64,000 bases of DNA from Comamonadaceae bacterium (GCA_027484575.1 JAIXSQ010000018.1:286700-350699); one strand, 5' to 3'; shown: positions 8,031 through 16,533, numbered from the stretch's first letter. Notes: generated from the sequence alone by a model not told the origin. Numbers and translations are program-made.

Positions 8031-8054
8031 GCCGGCGCGCGCGAGCGCGCCGGC
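8031..8054 (+). promoter_or_regulatory. Intra-operon mRNA hairpin with GNRA loop between dctP and dctQ
   Basis: Perfect 10-base-pair stem: GCCGGCGCGC (8031-8040), loop GCGA (8041-8044), GCGCGCCGGC (8045-8054). The loop fits the extra-stable GNRA class. It starts 37 bases after the dctP stop codon and ends directly against the AGGAG ribosome site of dctQ. No U-tract follows, so it is better read as an mRNA-stability, attenuation or translation-control element than as a simple terminator. Confidence 0.65.
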
Positions 8055-8067
8055 AGGAGCCTTGCCC

Positions 8068-8607
8068 ATGCACACCTTGATCGACCGGACCCATCGGGTC
8101 ATCGGGCTGGCCTGCCGCGCCATCCTGTACACGACGCTGACGGTCATGTTCCTGATCCTCAGCGCCAACGTGGCCCTGCGCTACGCGATGGGCACCAGCC
8201 TGTCGTGGGCGTCCGAGCTGCCCGAGCTGCTGTTTCCCTGGCTGATCATGTCGGGCGTGGTCATCGCCGCGCAGCACGGCTCGCACATCGCGGTGGTGAT
8301 CCTCACCCAGCGCATGGGCGGCGCGCGCCGCTGGGTGCTGGCCGCCGGCGCCGTGCTGGTGGCCGCGATGTACCTGGGCCTGTGCTGGGCGGCCCTGCCG
8401 CTGTTCGAGATCGCGGGCGACGAGTACACGCCCATCCTGCACGTGCCCGGCTCGGTCACGGTGGGGTGCCTGATGGGCGGCTTCGTGCTGCTGGCCGTCA
8501 CCACGCTGCTGCAGGTCCCCGCGATCCTGCGCGACACCGCCGGCGATGCCGGTGACACCGACCACCCCGGCGACGCCGCCGGACTGTCCTCGCAGGCCCC
8601 CGCATGA
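8068..8607 (+). CDS. dctQ: TRAP transporter small membrane subunit (DctQ)
   Basis: A 179-residue protein with four hydrophobic segments and the DctQ-family region RYAMGTSLSWASELPELLFPW after the first span, which contains the usual W-x-E-E/L motif, followed by GSHIAVVIL. It forms the membrane complex with DctM. ATG at 8068 is preferred over the in-frame TTG at 8062 because of its spacing from AGGAG (8055-8059). The C-terminal 25 residues are polar and low in complexity. It overlaps dctM by four bases. Confidence 0.9.
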   Translation: MHTLIDRTHRVIGLACRAILYTTLTVMFLILSANVALRYAMGTSLSWASELPELLFPWLIMSGVVIAAQHGSHIAVVILTQRMGGARRWVLAAGAVLVAAMYLGLCWAALPLFEIAGDEYTPILHVPGSVTVGCLMGGFVLLAVTTLLQVPAILRDTAGDAGDTDHPGDAAGLSSQAPA

Positions 8608-9863
8608 CGCTCCTCATCATCGGCCTCTTCGTCCTGGCCGCCCTGGCCTCGATCCCCATCGCGCATGCGCTGGTGCTGTCCTCCGTCGCCGCGCTGCTGG
8701 CCATGGGCCGCGTGCCCGTGGACCTGGCGGTGCAGCAGATGATCTCGCAGATGCAGAGCTTCCCGCTCATCGCGATCCCGTTCTTCATGCTCACGGGCGC
8801 GCTGATGGTCAGCGGCAAGCTGGGCCAGAGCCTGGTCAGCCTGCTGTCGATGATGATCGGCCGCATCCATGGCGGCCCCGCGCAGGTGGGCGTGATGTCG
8901 TCCACCATCTTCGGCGGGGTCTCGGGCTCGGCCGTGGCCGACGCCTCGGCGATCGGCTCGATGCTGATCCCCTGGCTCAAGAAGCTGGGCTACCCGGCGC
9001 CGTTCGCGGCCGGCACCATCGCCGCCGCCGCCACCATCGACATCCTGATCCCGCCGTCGATCCCGATGATCGTCTACGCGCTGGTGTCGGGCGCCTCGAT
9101 CGGCGCGCTGTTCGTCGCCGGCATCCTGCCGGGCCTGCTGATGTGCGGCGGCTTCATGCTGGTGTGCTACGTGCAGGGCCGCCGCCGCAACTTCCCGCGC
9201 GACACCACCCCCTTCGCCTGGGACGCCTTCGGCCGCCAGTTCCTGCAGGCCGGCCCGGCGCTGCTGATGCCGGTGCTGATCATCGTGTTCCTGCGCTTCG
9301 GCATCGCCACGCCCACCGAGGTGAGCGTGATGTCCACGCTGTACGCGCTGGTGGTCTCGGGGGTGGTCTACCGCGACCTGACGGTGGCCAAGCTCAAGCA
9401 CGCCGCCATCGAAGCCGGCATCTCCACCGGCGTGGTGCTTCTGATCATCATGGCCTCCAGCATCGTCGGCTGGGTCGTGACCTACGAGCAGCTGCCCGCG
9501 GCGTTCACCAGGTTCGCCACCGAGACGCTGCAGCAGCCCTGGCTGATCATCCTGGCGATGAACCTGATCATGCTGGCCGTGGCCATGTTCATCGACCTGC
9601 CGGCCGCCGTGCTGCTGCTCACGCCGATGTTCGTGCCGCTGGCGGCCGCGGTCGGCATGGACACGATCCAGCTGGGGATCATGATGATCGTCAACCTGTC
9701 CATCGGCCTGTACCACCCGCCGATCGGCACCACCCTGTTCATCACCAGCTCCATCGCGAAGGTGCGCATGGGCGACGTGGTGATGGAGCTGATCCCCTTC
9801 TACCTGGTCGCCATCGCGCTGCTGCTGGGCTTCGCCTACCTGCCGTGGCTGACCCTGCGCTGA
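8604..9863 (+). CDS. dctM: TRAP transporter large membrane subunit (DctM)
   Basis: A 419-residue protein with about twelve membrane segments and typical DctM features: PIAHALVLSSVAALL near the N-terminus, the FFMLTGALM region, MSSTIFGGVSGSAVADASA, the IPPSIPMIVYA segment and GLYHPPIGTTLF near the end. It is the sodium-coupled channel subunit of the TRAP transporter. Its ATGA overlap with dctQ indicates translational coupling, and the transketolase genes follow after 19 bases. Confidence 0.95.
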   Translation: MTLLIIGLFVLAALASIPIAHALVLSSVAALLAMGRVPVDLAVQQMISQMQSFPLIAIPFFMLTGALMVSGKLGQSLVSLLSMMIGRIHGGPAQVGVMSSTIFGGVSGSAVADASAIGSMLIPWLKKLGYPAPFAAGTIAAAATIDILIPPSIPMIVYALVSGASIGALFVAGILPGLLMCGGFMLVCYVQGRRRNFPRDTTPFAWDAFGRQFLQAGPALLMPVLIIVFLRFGIATPTEVSVMSTLYALVVSGVVYRDLTVAKLKHAAIEAGISTGVVLLIIMASSIVGWVVTYEQLPAAFTRFATETLQQPWLIILAMNLIMLAVAMFIDLPAAVLLLTPMFVPLAAAVGMDTIQLGIMMIVNLSIGLYHPPIGTTLFITSSIAKVRMGDVVMELIPFYLVAIALLLGFAYLPWLTLR

Positions 9864-9882
9864 TCCACCCCCGCACCACACC

Positions 9883-10731
9883 ATGACCACCTTGCAAGCC
9901 TTGCGCGAGAGCGCGCACCGGATCCGCCGCTACGCGCTGCGGATGGGAGAAGTCCAGGGCCAGGGCTATGTCGGCCAGGCCTTGGGATGGGCCGACGTGC
10001 TGGCCGTCGCCTACAGCCACGCCATGACCCTGCGTCCCGAGGACCCGGCCTGGGAGGGCCGCGACCGCTTCCTGCTCTCGCACGGCCACTACGCCATCGC
10101 GCACTACGCCGCGCTGATCGAGGCCGGCGTGATCCCCGAGGAGGAGCTGGACACCTACGGCAGCGACGACAGCCGCCTGCCGATGTCGGGCATGGCCACG
10201 TACACGCCGGGCATGGAGATCTCCGGCGGCTCGCTGGGCCAGGGCCTGGTGATCGGCGTGGGCATGGCGCTGGGCCTCAAGCACAAGAAGAACCCGGCCT
10301 TCGTCTACAACTCGATGTCCGACGGCGAGCTCGACGAGGGCTCGACCTGGGAGGCCGCGATGGCCGCCGCCCACCACCGGCTGGACAACCTGATCTGCCT
10401 GGTCGACATCAACAACCAGCAGGCCGACGGCCCCTCCACCAAGGTGCTGGGCTTCGAGCCGCTGGCCGACAAGTGGGCCGCCTTCGGCTGGCATGTGCAG
10501 CGGGTGGACGGCAACGACCTGCCGGCGGTGCTGGCGGCCTTCGACGCCGCCCGCGCCCTGGCCGAGCCGAAGCCGCGCGTGATCCTGTTCGACACGCTGA
10601 TGGGCAAGGGCGTGCCCTTCCTGGAGCAGCGCGAGAAGAACCACTTCATCCGCGTCGACCCGCCCGAGTGGCAGCAGGCCCTGGCCATCCTCGACGCCAC
10701 CGATCCCAGCACCCAAGGAGCCGCGGCATGA
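9883..10731 (+). CDS. Two-subunit transketolase, N-terminal (TPP-binding) subunit
   Basis: A 282-residue protein equal to the first third of transketolase: SHGHYAIAHYA (66-76), the GGSLGQGLVIGVGMALG segment (115-131), and the thiamine diphosphate motif SDGELDEGSTWE (146-157) ending with N177/N178. The second half of the enzyme is encoded by the next gene with an ATGA overlap, so they form a heteromeric transketolase. Such split enzymes act in several sugar-degradation pathways, some on unphosphorylated ketoses. No kinase gene is present here. Confidence 0.92.
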   Translation: MTTLQALRESAHRIRRYALRMGEVQGQGYVGQALGWADVLAVAYSHAMTLRPEDPAWEGRDRFLLSHGHYAIAHYAALIEAGVIPEEELDTYGSDDSRLPMSGMATYTPGMEISGGSLGQGLVIGVGMALGLKHKKNPAFVYNSMSDGELDEGSTWEAAMAAAHHRLDNLICLVDINNQQADGPSTKVLGFEPLADKWAAFGWHVQRVDGNDLPAVLAAFDAARALAEPKPRVILFDTLMGKGVPFLEQREKNHFIRVDPPEWQQALAILDATDPSTQGAAA

Positions 10732-11735
10732 ACACCGTCGCAGAGAAGAAGCCGCGGCTGACCACGTCGGCCATGATCGCCTCGATCGCCAGCGAGGGGC
10801 AGCGCGTGAAGGCCGCCCCGTTCGGCAAGGCGCTGGTCGAGTACGCCGCCAGCCGGCCCGAGGTGGTGGGCCTGACGGCCGACCTGGCCAAGTACACCGA
10901 CCTGCACCTGTTCGCCCAGGCCTACCCCGAGCGCTTCCACCAGATGGGCATGGCCGAGCAGCTGCTGATGGGCGCCGCCGGGGGCATGGCCAAGGAGGGC
11001 CTGGTGCCCTTCGCGACCACCTACGCGGTGTTCGGCACGCGGCGCGCCTACGACTTCATCCACCAGGTGATCGCCGAGGAGAACCTGAACGTCAAGATCT
11101 GCTGCGCGCTCCCGGGCCTGACCACCGGCTACGGCCCCAGCCACCAGGCCACCGAGGACCTGGCGATGATGCGCGGCGTGCCCGGCCTGACCATCGTCGA
11201 TCCCTGCGACGCGCTGGACATCGAGCAGGCGGTGCCGCAGATCGCGGCGCACCAGGGCCCGGTCTACATGCGCCTGCTGCGCGGCCAGGTGCCGCTGGTG
11301 CTGGACGAGATCCCGGGCTACAGGTTCGAGCTGGGCAAGGCCAAGATGCTGCGCGAAGGCGCCGACGTGCTGGTGATCTCCAGCGGCATCCTGACCATGC
11401 GCGCGCTGGAGGTGGCGGCCGACCTGGCCAAGGACAACGTGGGCGTGGCCGTGCTGCACTGCCCGACCATCAAGCCGCTGGACGAGGCCGCGATCGTCGA
11501 GGCCGTGCGCTACAAGCACCGGCTGGTGGTCGTCGCCGAGAACCATTCGGTGATCGGCGGCCTGGGCGAGGCCGTGGCCAGCACGCTGCTGCGCCACCGC
11601 GTGCAGCCGGCGGGCTTCCAGCTCGCGGGCCTGCCCGACGCCTTCCTGGATGCCGGTGCGCTGCCCACGCTGCACGACCGCTACGGCATCAGCCGCGAGG
11701 CCCTGGGCGCGCGCATCAGGCGCTGGCTGGCGTGA
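10728..11735 (+). CDS. Two-subunit transketolase, C-terminal subunit
   Basis: A 335-residue protein with the pyrimidine-binding domain (catalytic Glu77 in MGMAEQLLMGAAGG; segment YGPSHQATEDLAMMRGVPG) and the C-terminal transketolase domain. The initiating ATG overlaps the stop of the N-terminal subunit gene. The N-terminal 30 residues (VAEKKPRLTTSAMIASIASE) extend beyond the usual domain boundary. Its own stop overlaps the GTG start of the full-length transketolase gene, giving three translationally coupled transketolase genes in a row. Confidence 0.92.
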   Translation: MNTVAEKKPRLTTSAMIASIASEGQRVKAAPFGKALVEYAASRPEVVGLTADLAKYTDLHLFAQAYPERFHQMGMAEQLLMGAAGGMAKEGLVPFATTYAVFGTRRAYDFIHQVIAEENLNVKICCALPGLTTGYGPSHQATEDLAMMRGVPGLTIVDPCDALDIEQAVPQIAAHQGPVYMRLLRGQVPLVLDEIPGYRFELGKAKMLREGADVLVISSGILTMRALEVAADLAKDNVGVAVLHCPTIKPLDEAAIVEAVRYKHRLVVVAENHSVIGGLGEAVASTLLRHRVQPAGFQLAGLPDAFLDAGALPTLHDRYGISREALGARIRRWLA

Positions 11736-13744
11736 GCGCGGTGCCCGCCGCGCCCTTGGCGCCTGACGTGCCGCCGGCGCGCATGGCCGACGCCATCCGC
11801 TTCCTGGCCATCGATGCCATCGTGCGCGCCGGCGAGGGCCACCAGGGCGTGCCCCTGGGCATGGCCGAGATCGCGACCGCGCTCTACACGCGCCACCTGC
11901 GCTTCGACGCCGCCGACCCCGCCTGGCCCGACCGCGACCGCGTGGTGCTGTCCAACGGCCACGGCTCGATGCTGCTGTACGCCTTGCTGTACCTCACGGG
12001 CAACGCGCAGATCACGCTGGAGCAGGTGCGCGACTTCCGCGCCTTCGGCTCGCGCTGCGAAGGCCATCCCGAGCGCGACATCGCCAGCGGCATCGAGGTG
12101 ACCACCGGCCCGCTGGGCCAGGGCATCGGCAACGCGCTGGGCATGGCGATCGCCGAAGCGTTCCTGCACGCGCGCTACGGCGCCGGCGTCGCCGACCACC
12201 GCACCTGGGCCTTCGTGGGCGACGGCTGCCTGCAGGAGGGCGTGGGCCAGGAGATGCTGTCGCTGGCCGGGCACCTGCGCCTGGGCAAGCTGACGCTGCT
12301 GTGGGACGACAACCGCATCACCGACGACGGCGCCACCGACCTGTCGATCAGCGAGGACGTGGCCGCGCGCGCCCGCGTCGCCGGCTGGCACGTGGTGGAG
12401 GTCGATGGCCACGACCTCGCGGCCATCGCCGCGGCGCTGGACGCCGCCAGGGCCGACCCGCGTCCCTCGTTCCTGGCCTGCCGCACCGTGATCGCACGCG
12501 GCCTGGCCCGGCTGGAAGGCCAGCGCGGCGGCCACAGCGCCAGGCTGTTCCCCGAGGACGCCGCGCAGGCGCGCGAGCGCCTGGGCTGGCCGCACCCCGA
12601 CTTCGAGGTGCCCGCCGAGGTGCTGGGCGCCTGGCGTGCGGCGGGTGCCCGCGGCGCTGCCGAGCGTGCCGCCTGGCAGGCCCGCATCGAGGCACTGCCC
12701 CCGGCGCAGCGGGCCGAGGTGCTGCGCGTGCTGGGCGGCGAGTTGCCCGCCGGCTGGCGCGAGGTGCTGCAGGCGTACAAGGCGCAGGCGCTCGCCAAGC
12801 CGCCGGCGGCCAGCGGCATCTTCATCTCGGCCGAGATCAACGACGCCCTGGCCCCCGTGTGGCCCGAGCGCATGGTGGGCTGTGCCGACCTGGAGGCGCC
12901 CACCAACCACAAGCGCAGCCTGGCGGCCTTCACGGCCACGGACCGTGCCGGCGCCTACGTGCACTGCGGCGTGCGCGAGCACGTGATGGGTGCGCTGGCC
13001 AACGGCCTGGCGGCGCACGGCGGGGTGGTGCCGCTGGCCGTGACCTACCTGGCCTTCGCCGACTACGAGCGGCCGGCCATGCGCATGGCGGCCCTCATGG
13101 GCCTGCCGGTGCAGTTCGTCTTCAGCCACGACTCGATCGGCATCGGCCGCAACGGCCCGACCCACCAGCCGGTGGAGATCCTGGCCTCGCTGCGGGCCAT
13201 GCCCAACATGCGGGTGTTCCGTCCCGCCGACGCGGTCGAGGCCGCCGAGTGCTGGGAGCTGGCCTACGCCTGCCGCACCGGCCCGAGCACGCTGGTGTTC
13301 GCGCGCCAGGCCTTGCCGCACGTGCGCGGCGAGGCCGGCGGCCCCAACCGCTGTGCCCGCGGCGCCTACGTGCTCGCGGCCGGGGAGGGCGGCGCCCGCG
13401 CCGTCACCTTGCTGGCCACCGGCTCCGAGGTGCTGCTGGCGCTGCAGGCCCGCGCGGGGCTGCAGGCGCGCGGGATCCCGACCGCGGTGGTGTCGATGCC
13501 GTGCTGGGAGCTGTTCGAGGACCAGGACGCGGACTACCGCGCCGAGGTGCTGGGCCCGGGCACCGTGCGCGTGGGCTGCGAAGCCGCCATGCGCTTCGGC
13601 TGGGACCGTTGGCTGGGCGAGCGCGGGGCGTTCGTCGGGATGCAGGGGTTCGGTGCGTCGGGGCCGGCGGAGGCGCTGTACCGGCATTTCGGGATCACGG
13701 CGGAAGCGATCGAGGCGCAGGCGGTGCGGTTGCTGGGGCATTGA
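11732..13744 (+). CDS. Full-length transketolase
   Basis: A 670-residue complete transketolase from a GTG start inside the GTGA overlap. Visible features are GHQGVPLGMAEI (36-47, where household enzymes usually read GHPG), SNGHGSMLLYALLY (74-87), the TPP motif GDGC (163-166) through DDN (192-194), CGVREHVMGALANG (catalytic Glu), and HDSIGIGRNGPTHQPVE, the flexible substrate loop. A chromosomal housekeeping copy is expected elsewhere. Its coupling to a split transketolase in one operon implies a specialised role in the same pathway, perhaps a second ketol transfer or a different acceptor. Confidence 0.92.
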   Translation: MSAVPAAPLAPDVPPARMADAIRFLAIDAIVRAGEGHQGVPLGMAEIATALYTRHLRFDAADPAWPDRDRVVLSNGHGSMLLYALLYLTGNAQITLEQVRDFRAFGSRCEGHPERDIASGIEVTTGPLGQGIGNALGMAIAEAFLHARYGAGVADHRTWAFVGDGCLQEGVGQEMLSLAGHLRLGKLTLLWDDNRITDDGATDLSISEDVAARARVAGWHVVEVDGHDLAAIAAALDAARADPRPSFLACRTVIARGLARLEGQRGGHSARLFPEDAAQARERLGWPHPDFEVPAEVLGAWRAAGARGAAERAAWQARIEALPPAQRAEVLRVLGGELPAGWREVLQAYKAQALAKPPAASGIFISAEINDALAPVWPERMVGCADLEAPTNHKRSLAAFTATDRAGAYVHCGVREHVMGALANGLAAHGGVVPLAVTYLAFADYERPAMRMAALMGLPVQFVFSHDSIGIGRNGPTHQPVEILASLRAMPNMRVFRPADAVEAAECWELAYACRTGPSTLVFARQALPHVRGEAGGPNRCARGAYVLAAGEGGARAVTLLATGSEVLLALQARAGLQARGIPTAVVSMPCWELFEDQDADYRAEVLGPGTVRVGCEAAMRFGWDRWLGERGAFVGMQGFGASGPAEALYRHFGITAEAIEAQAVRLLGH

Positions 13745-13846
13745 GGCGTGCGGCTTGCGGGCGGGCCCCGGGCCTGCGGCTGCCGTCGCAGGCACACTCC
13801 AGCCCTCACGCGATCGGCCCGCCCCCGGGCCAGACCTGGAACTTGC

Positions 13847-14545
13847 ATGCGCTCCCTGCCGGACAACTACCGTGCCCTCGTCCTCGGCGCCACCGGCACC
13901 ATCGGGGCCGCGCTGTGCGCGGCGCTGGAGCAGGACGCGCGCTGCGCGGGCGTGCGCCGCGTGGCGCGGGGCCTGGCGCCCTCGCTGGTGCTGGAGAGCG
14001 AGGAGGCGATCGCCGCCTGTGCCCGCGACGCGGCAGCCTCGCAGCCGTACCACCTGATCGTCGACGCGACGGGCGCCCTGGCGCTGGACGGGCGCGGGCC
14101 CGAGAAGCGGCTGGCCGAGATCGATGCCGGGCACCTGATGCGCGCCTTCCAGGTCAATGCGGTCGGGCGCGCCCTCGTGCTCAAGCACTTCACGCCCCTG
14201 CTCCCGCGCGGGCAGCGCTGCATCTTCGCGGTGCTGTCGGCCCGGGTCGGCTCGATCGCCGACAACCGCCTGGGCGGCTGGTACGGCTACCGGGCCGCCA
14301 AGGCGGCGGGCAACCAGCTGCTGCACACCGCGGCGATCGAGGTCACGCGCACCCGGCCGGACGCGGTGTTCGCGGCGTTGCAGCCGGGCACCGTCGATTC
14401 CAGGCTCTCGTCCGCATTCAACGCGGGCCATGACCTCACCACCGCGCAGGCGTCGGCCGAGGGGCTGCTGGCCGCCCTCGATGGCCTGGCTCCCGCGCGG
14501 GGCGCGCAGTTCATCGATTTCCGGGGCGCGTCCATCCCGTGGTGA
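13847..14545 (+). CDS. Short-chain dehydrogenase (C-factor/cell-cell-signalling type)
   Basis: A 232-residue SDR-fold protein with GATGTIG near the N-terminus, an RRVARG segment after strand 2, and the catalytic pair in WYGYRAAKAAGNQ. It resembles the CsgA/C-factor-like SDR group (SRLSSAFNAG near the C-terminus). ATG at 13847 starts the conserved part; upstream in-frame codons encode low-complexity sequence and are unlikely to be translated. It follows the transketolase gene by 102 bases on the same strand, so membership in that operon is uncertain. Confidence 0.8.
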   Translation: MRSLPDNYRALVLGATGTIGAALCAALEQDARCAGVRRVARGLAPSLVLESEEAIAACARDAAASQPYHLIVDATGALALDGRGPEKRLAEIDAGHLMRAFQVNAVGRALVLKHFTPLLPRGQRCIFAVLSARVGSIADNRLGGWYGYRAAKAAGNQLLHTAAIEVTRTRPDAVFAALQPGTVDSRLSSAFNAGHDLTTAQASAEGLLAALDGLAPARGAQFIDFRGASIPW

Positions 14546-14579
14546 AGGCTGCGCGCCTGCGCGGGCCGCGCCGGCCATG

Positions 14580-14602
14580 AAAAAAGCCGGCAGGGCCGGC
14601 TC
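14580..14602 (-). terminator. Rho-independent terminator of the RRM protein gene
   Basis: Read on the minus strand, a stem GCCGGC / GCCGGC with a three-base loop is followed by six T residues (A-run 14580-14585 on the plus strand). It begins 26 bases after the stop codon of the RRM gene and is one of the few clear U-tract terminators in this GC-rich window. Confidence 0.85.
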
Positions 14603-14626
14603 GTGTCGCGAGGGGAGTGTCGCTGC

Positions 14627-14977
14627 TCAGTAGCGGCCGCCGCCGTAGCCGCCGTTGCCGTAGCCAACGTCGGCCCGGGAGCTGGCCTTGTAACCCTGCG
14701 CGCCGGAGCCCGAGGCACCGCGGCTGTCCTCGCGGGGGCGGGCCAGGTTCACGGTGATCGAGCGGCCTTCGACGGAGCGGCCGTCCAGGGCCTGGATGGC
14801 GGCCTGGGCCGCTTCGGCCGACGTCATCTCCACGAAGCCGAAGCCCTTGGAGCGGCCGGTGTCGCGGTCCATCATGACCTTGGCGGAGGCGACGCCGCCG
14901 AACTCGCCGAAGTTGCTCTCCAGGATCGCGTCGGTCACGGAATAGGGCAGGTTGCCCACGTAGATCTTCTTGCTCAT
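14627..14977 (-). CDS. RRM-domain RNA-binding protein (cold-inducible type)
   Basis: A 116-residue protein: one RNA recognition motif with RNP2 (KIYVGN, residues 4-9) and RNP1 (KGFGFVEM, 44-51), followed by a glycine-, serine- and tyrosine-rich tail (GYGNGGYGGGRY). This is the common bacterial glycine-rich RRM protein, often cold- or stress-induced. The start at 14977 has GGAG nine bases upstream; in-frame extension upstream encodes sequence unlike the family. It has its own terminator and a long leader with a stable hairpin, which points to post-transcriptional control. Confidence 0.92.
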   Translation of the reverse strand: MSKKIYVGNLPYSVTDAILESNFGEFGGVASAKVMMDRDTGRSKGFGFVEMTSAEAAQAAIQALDGRSVEGRSITVNLARPREDSRGASGSGAQGYKASSRADVGYGNGGYGGGRY

Positions 14978-15002
14978 CGAATGGCTCCAGGGAAGCAAGG
15001 TT

Positions 15003-15025
15003 CCGCACGGCCACATGCCGTGCGG
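15003..15025 (-). promoter_or_regulatory. 5' leader hairpin upstream of the RRM gene
   Basis: Perfect nine-base-pair stem CCGCACGGC (15003-15011) / GCCGTGCGG (15017-15025) with a five-base loop, 25 bases upstream of the RRM start codon on the transcribed strand. No U-tract follows. It may be a leader structure that controls translation or stability, as in cold-shock mRNAs. That role is inference. Confidence 0.5.
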
Positions 15026-15205
15026 TGCACAACGCCAGAGAACATCGAGAGGGGATTCTGACAACGACGCGGCGGGCTTGGGACGGCCCACCGGAGGGAG
15101 AAAGACCTGAGGAACGACGGTCTGTTGAACGTCCAGCGGGACGGAGGTTACCACGCGGCTGGCTCGGCAGGCCCGCACGGGGTTCCACGGCCGGGCCGCT
15201 GGTCC

Positions 15206-15523
15206 TCAGGGCTTCGGGTCGCGGTCGCGCTGCGCGTCGACTCCCGTGCCGGTGCCGGGGTCGGTCGACCGCCCCGCGCCCGGGATGCCTTCGCCGATGT
15301 GGCGCTCGCCCGCGACGCCGGCCTCGGGCGCTGCCTGCGGCTGCGCGGCAGACCGGCCCGCGGCATCGGGCCGGCCACCCGCCAGCGTCGCCGGGTCCTG
15401 GCGGGGGCGGTGGTCGCCGTCGGCCCGGTACTCGTGCGCCTTGCCGCTGATCGGTGTCGCGGCCACGGCCTCGGTGGCCTGCGCGCGTTCGCCGGTGGGA
15501 TCGAGCTTGCTGTCGCTGGGCAT
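15206..15523 (-). CDS. Small hydrophilic, probably disordered protein
   Basis: A 105-residue protein from an ATG preceded by AGGAGA at good spacing. It begins MPSDSKLDPTGERAQATEAV and is rich in Ala, Gly, Pro, Asp, Arg and Gln, with no hydrophobic segment and no motif I recognise. The composition suggests a stress-associated or intrinsically disordered cytoplasmic protein. The reading frame and ribosome site support it as a gene; the function is unknown. Confidence 0.6.
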   Translation of the reverse strand: MPSDSKLDPTGERAQATEAVAATPISGKAHEYRADGDHRPRQDPATLAGGRPDAAGRSAAQPQAAPEAGVAGERHIGEGIPGAGRSTDPGTGTGVDAQRDRDPKP

Positions 15524-15627
15524 GGCGTGTCTCCTGGAAGCAGGCCCACAGGCTAGGCGCTGGCGGCGCGTGGCGTGTCGGACATCGCCGCGCCTGTGGA
15601 GGCCAGGGGGCCACCGACCCCGGGTGC

Positions 15628-16452
15628 TCAGGGCCTGGGCGTAGAGGCTCTCCATCGCTGCGCGAACAGTGGCGATGTGCTGCTGGACAGGGCCAGCTCC
15701 GACGCGGCAGCCAGCAGGGCGGGCGCCAGCTGTTCCATGCGCACCGGGCTGAGCCGTTGCATGGGCCCGGCGATGGTGATCACGCCGATGGCCGCGCCGG
15801 CGCGGGGCACCAGCGGCGCCGCCATCGCCGTCATGCCGGGTGCGTACTGCTCCACGATGCAGGACCAGCCACGCCGCCGGTCCTCGGCCAGCAGCTGCAT
15901 CAGCGCCTTGAAGGTGGTGGGGGCCCGGGGCCCGAACTCCCTGGGTGAGCCGAAGCCCTGGCGGGCCACGAGCTCGGTGGCGCGCTCCTCGGTCAGCGTG
16001 GCGAGCCAGGCGTGGCCGCCGGCGCTGCACGACAGGCGCACGTCGATGCCCATGTCGGCGTCGTAGCGCAGGCCGTAGCGCGCGCCTTGCGCCTTGGCCA
16101 CGAAGGTCAGCCGGTCGCCATCGACGATGGCCAGCCGCACCAGCTCGCCGCTGGTGTCCGCCAGCCGGTCGATGATGGGTTGCGCGATGTCCATGATGCC
16201 GGCCGCGCCGAGGAAGGCCAGGCCGATGGCCGGCAGCTTGGTGGTGAGCGCGTAATCGCCCTGGGCCCGCAGCTGGCGCACGTAGCCGCAGCGCACCAGC
16301 TCGGCCAGCAGGCGGTGGGCTGCGCTGCGCGGCAGGCCCAGCTCGCCGGCCACCGCGGCCAGCGGCATGCCCTCGGGCTCGCCGGCCAGGGTCTCCAGGA
16401 TGCGCAAGGACCGGTCGACGGCACCGGTGGCCGCTGCAGGTGAGTCCGTCAT
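15628..16452 (-). CDS. IclR-family transcriptional regulator
   Basis: A 274-residue protein with an N-terminal winged helix (residues about 12-75: AVDRSLRILETLAGEPEGMP, LGLPRSAAHRLLAELVRCGY) and an IclR effector domain (LVRLAIVDGDRLTFVAKAQG, SCSAGGHAWLATL). It is divergent from the orphan TRAP protein, dehydroquinase and unknown gene, and is probably their effector-responsive regulator. A palindrome lies in the short shared promoter. The start at 16452 gives the usual short N-terminal tail before the helix-turn-helix. Confidence 0.93.
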   Translation of the reverse strand: MTDSPAAATGAVDRSLRILETLAGEPEGMPLAAVAGELGLPRSAAHRLLAELVRCGYVRQLRAQGDYALTTKLPAIGLAFLGAAGIMDIAQPIIDRLADTSGELVRLAIVDGDRLTFVAKAQGARYGLRYDADMGIDVRLSCSAGGHAWLATLTEERATELVARQGFGSPREFGPRAPTTFKALMQLLAEDRRRGWSCIVEQYAPGMTAMAAPLVPRAGAAIGVITIAGPMQRLSPVRMEQLAPALLAAASELALSSSTSPLFAQRWRASTPRP

Positions 16453-16463
16453 GTGAAATGGGA

Positions 16464-16476
16464 TTCCGGTTCGGAA
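16464..16476. promoter_or_regulatory. Candidate IclR operator
   Basis: Perfect palindrome TTCCG-GTT-CGGAA, 11 bases upstream of the IclR gene and 57 bases upstream of the TRAP gene start, in an 81-base divergent promoter. IclR-family proteins bind short palindromes of this kind. No experimental site is known to me for this family member. Confidence 0.45.
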
Positions 16477-16533
16477 CAGCGTTCTCGCGGGGCGCCTATC
16501 GTGCCGCACTTTCCAACCAGCCCGGGAGAGCCC

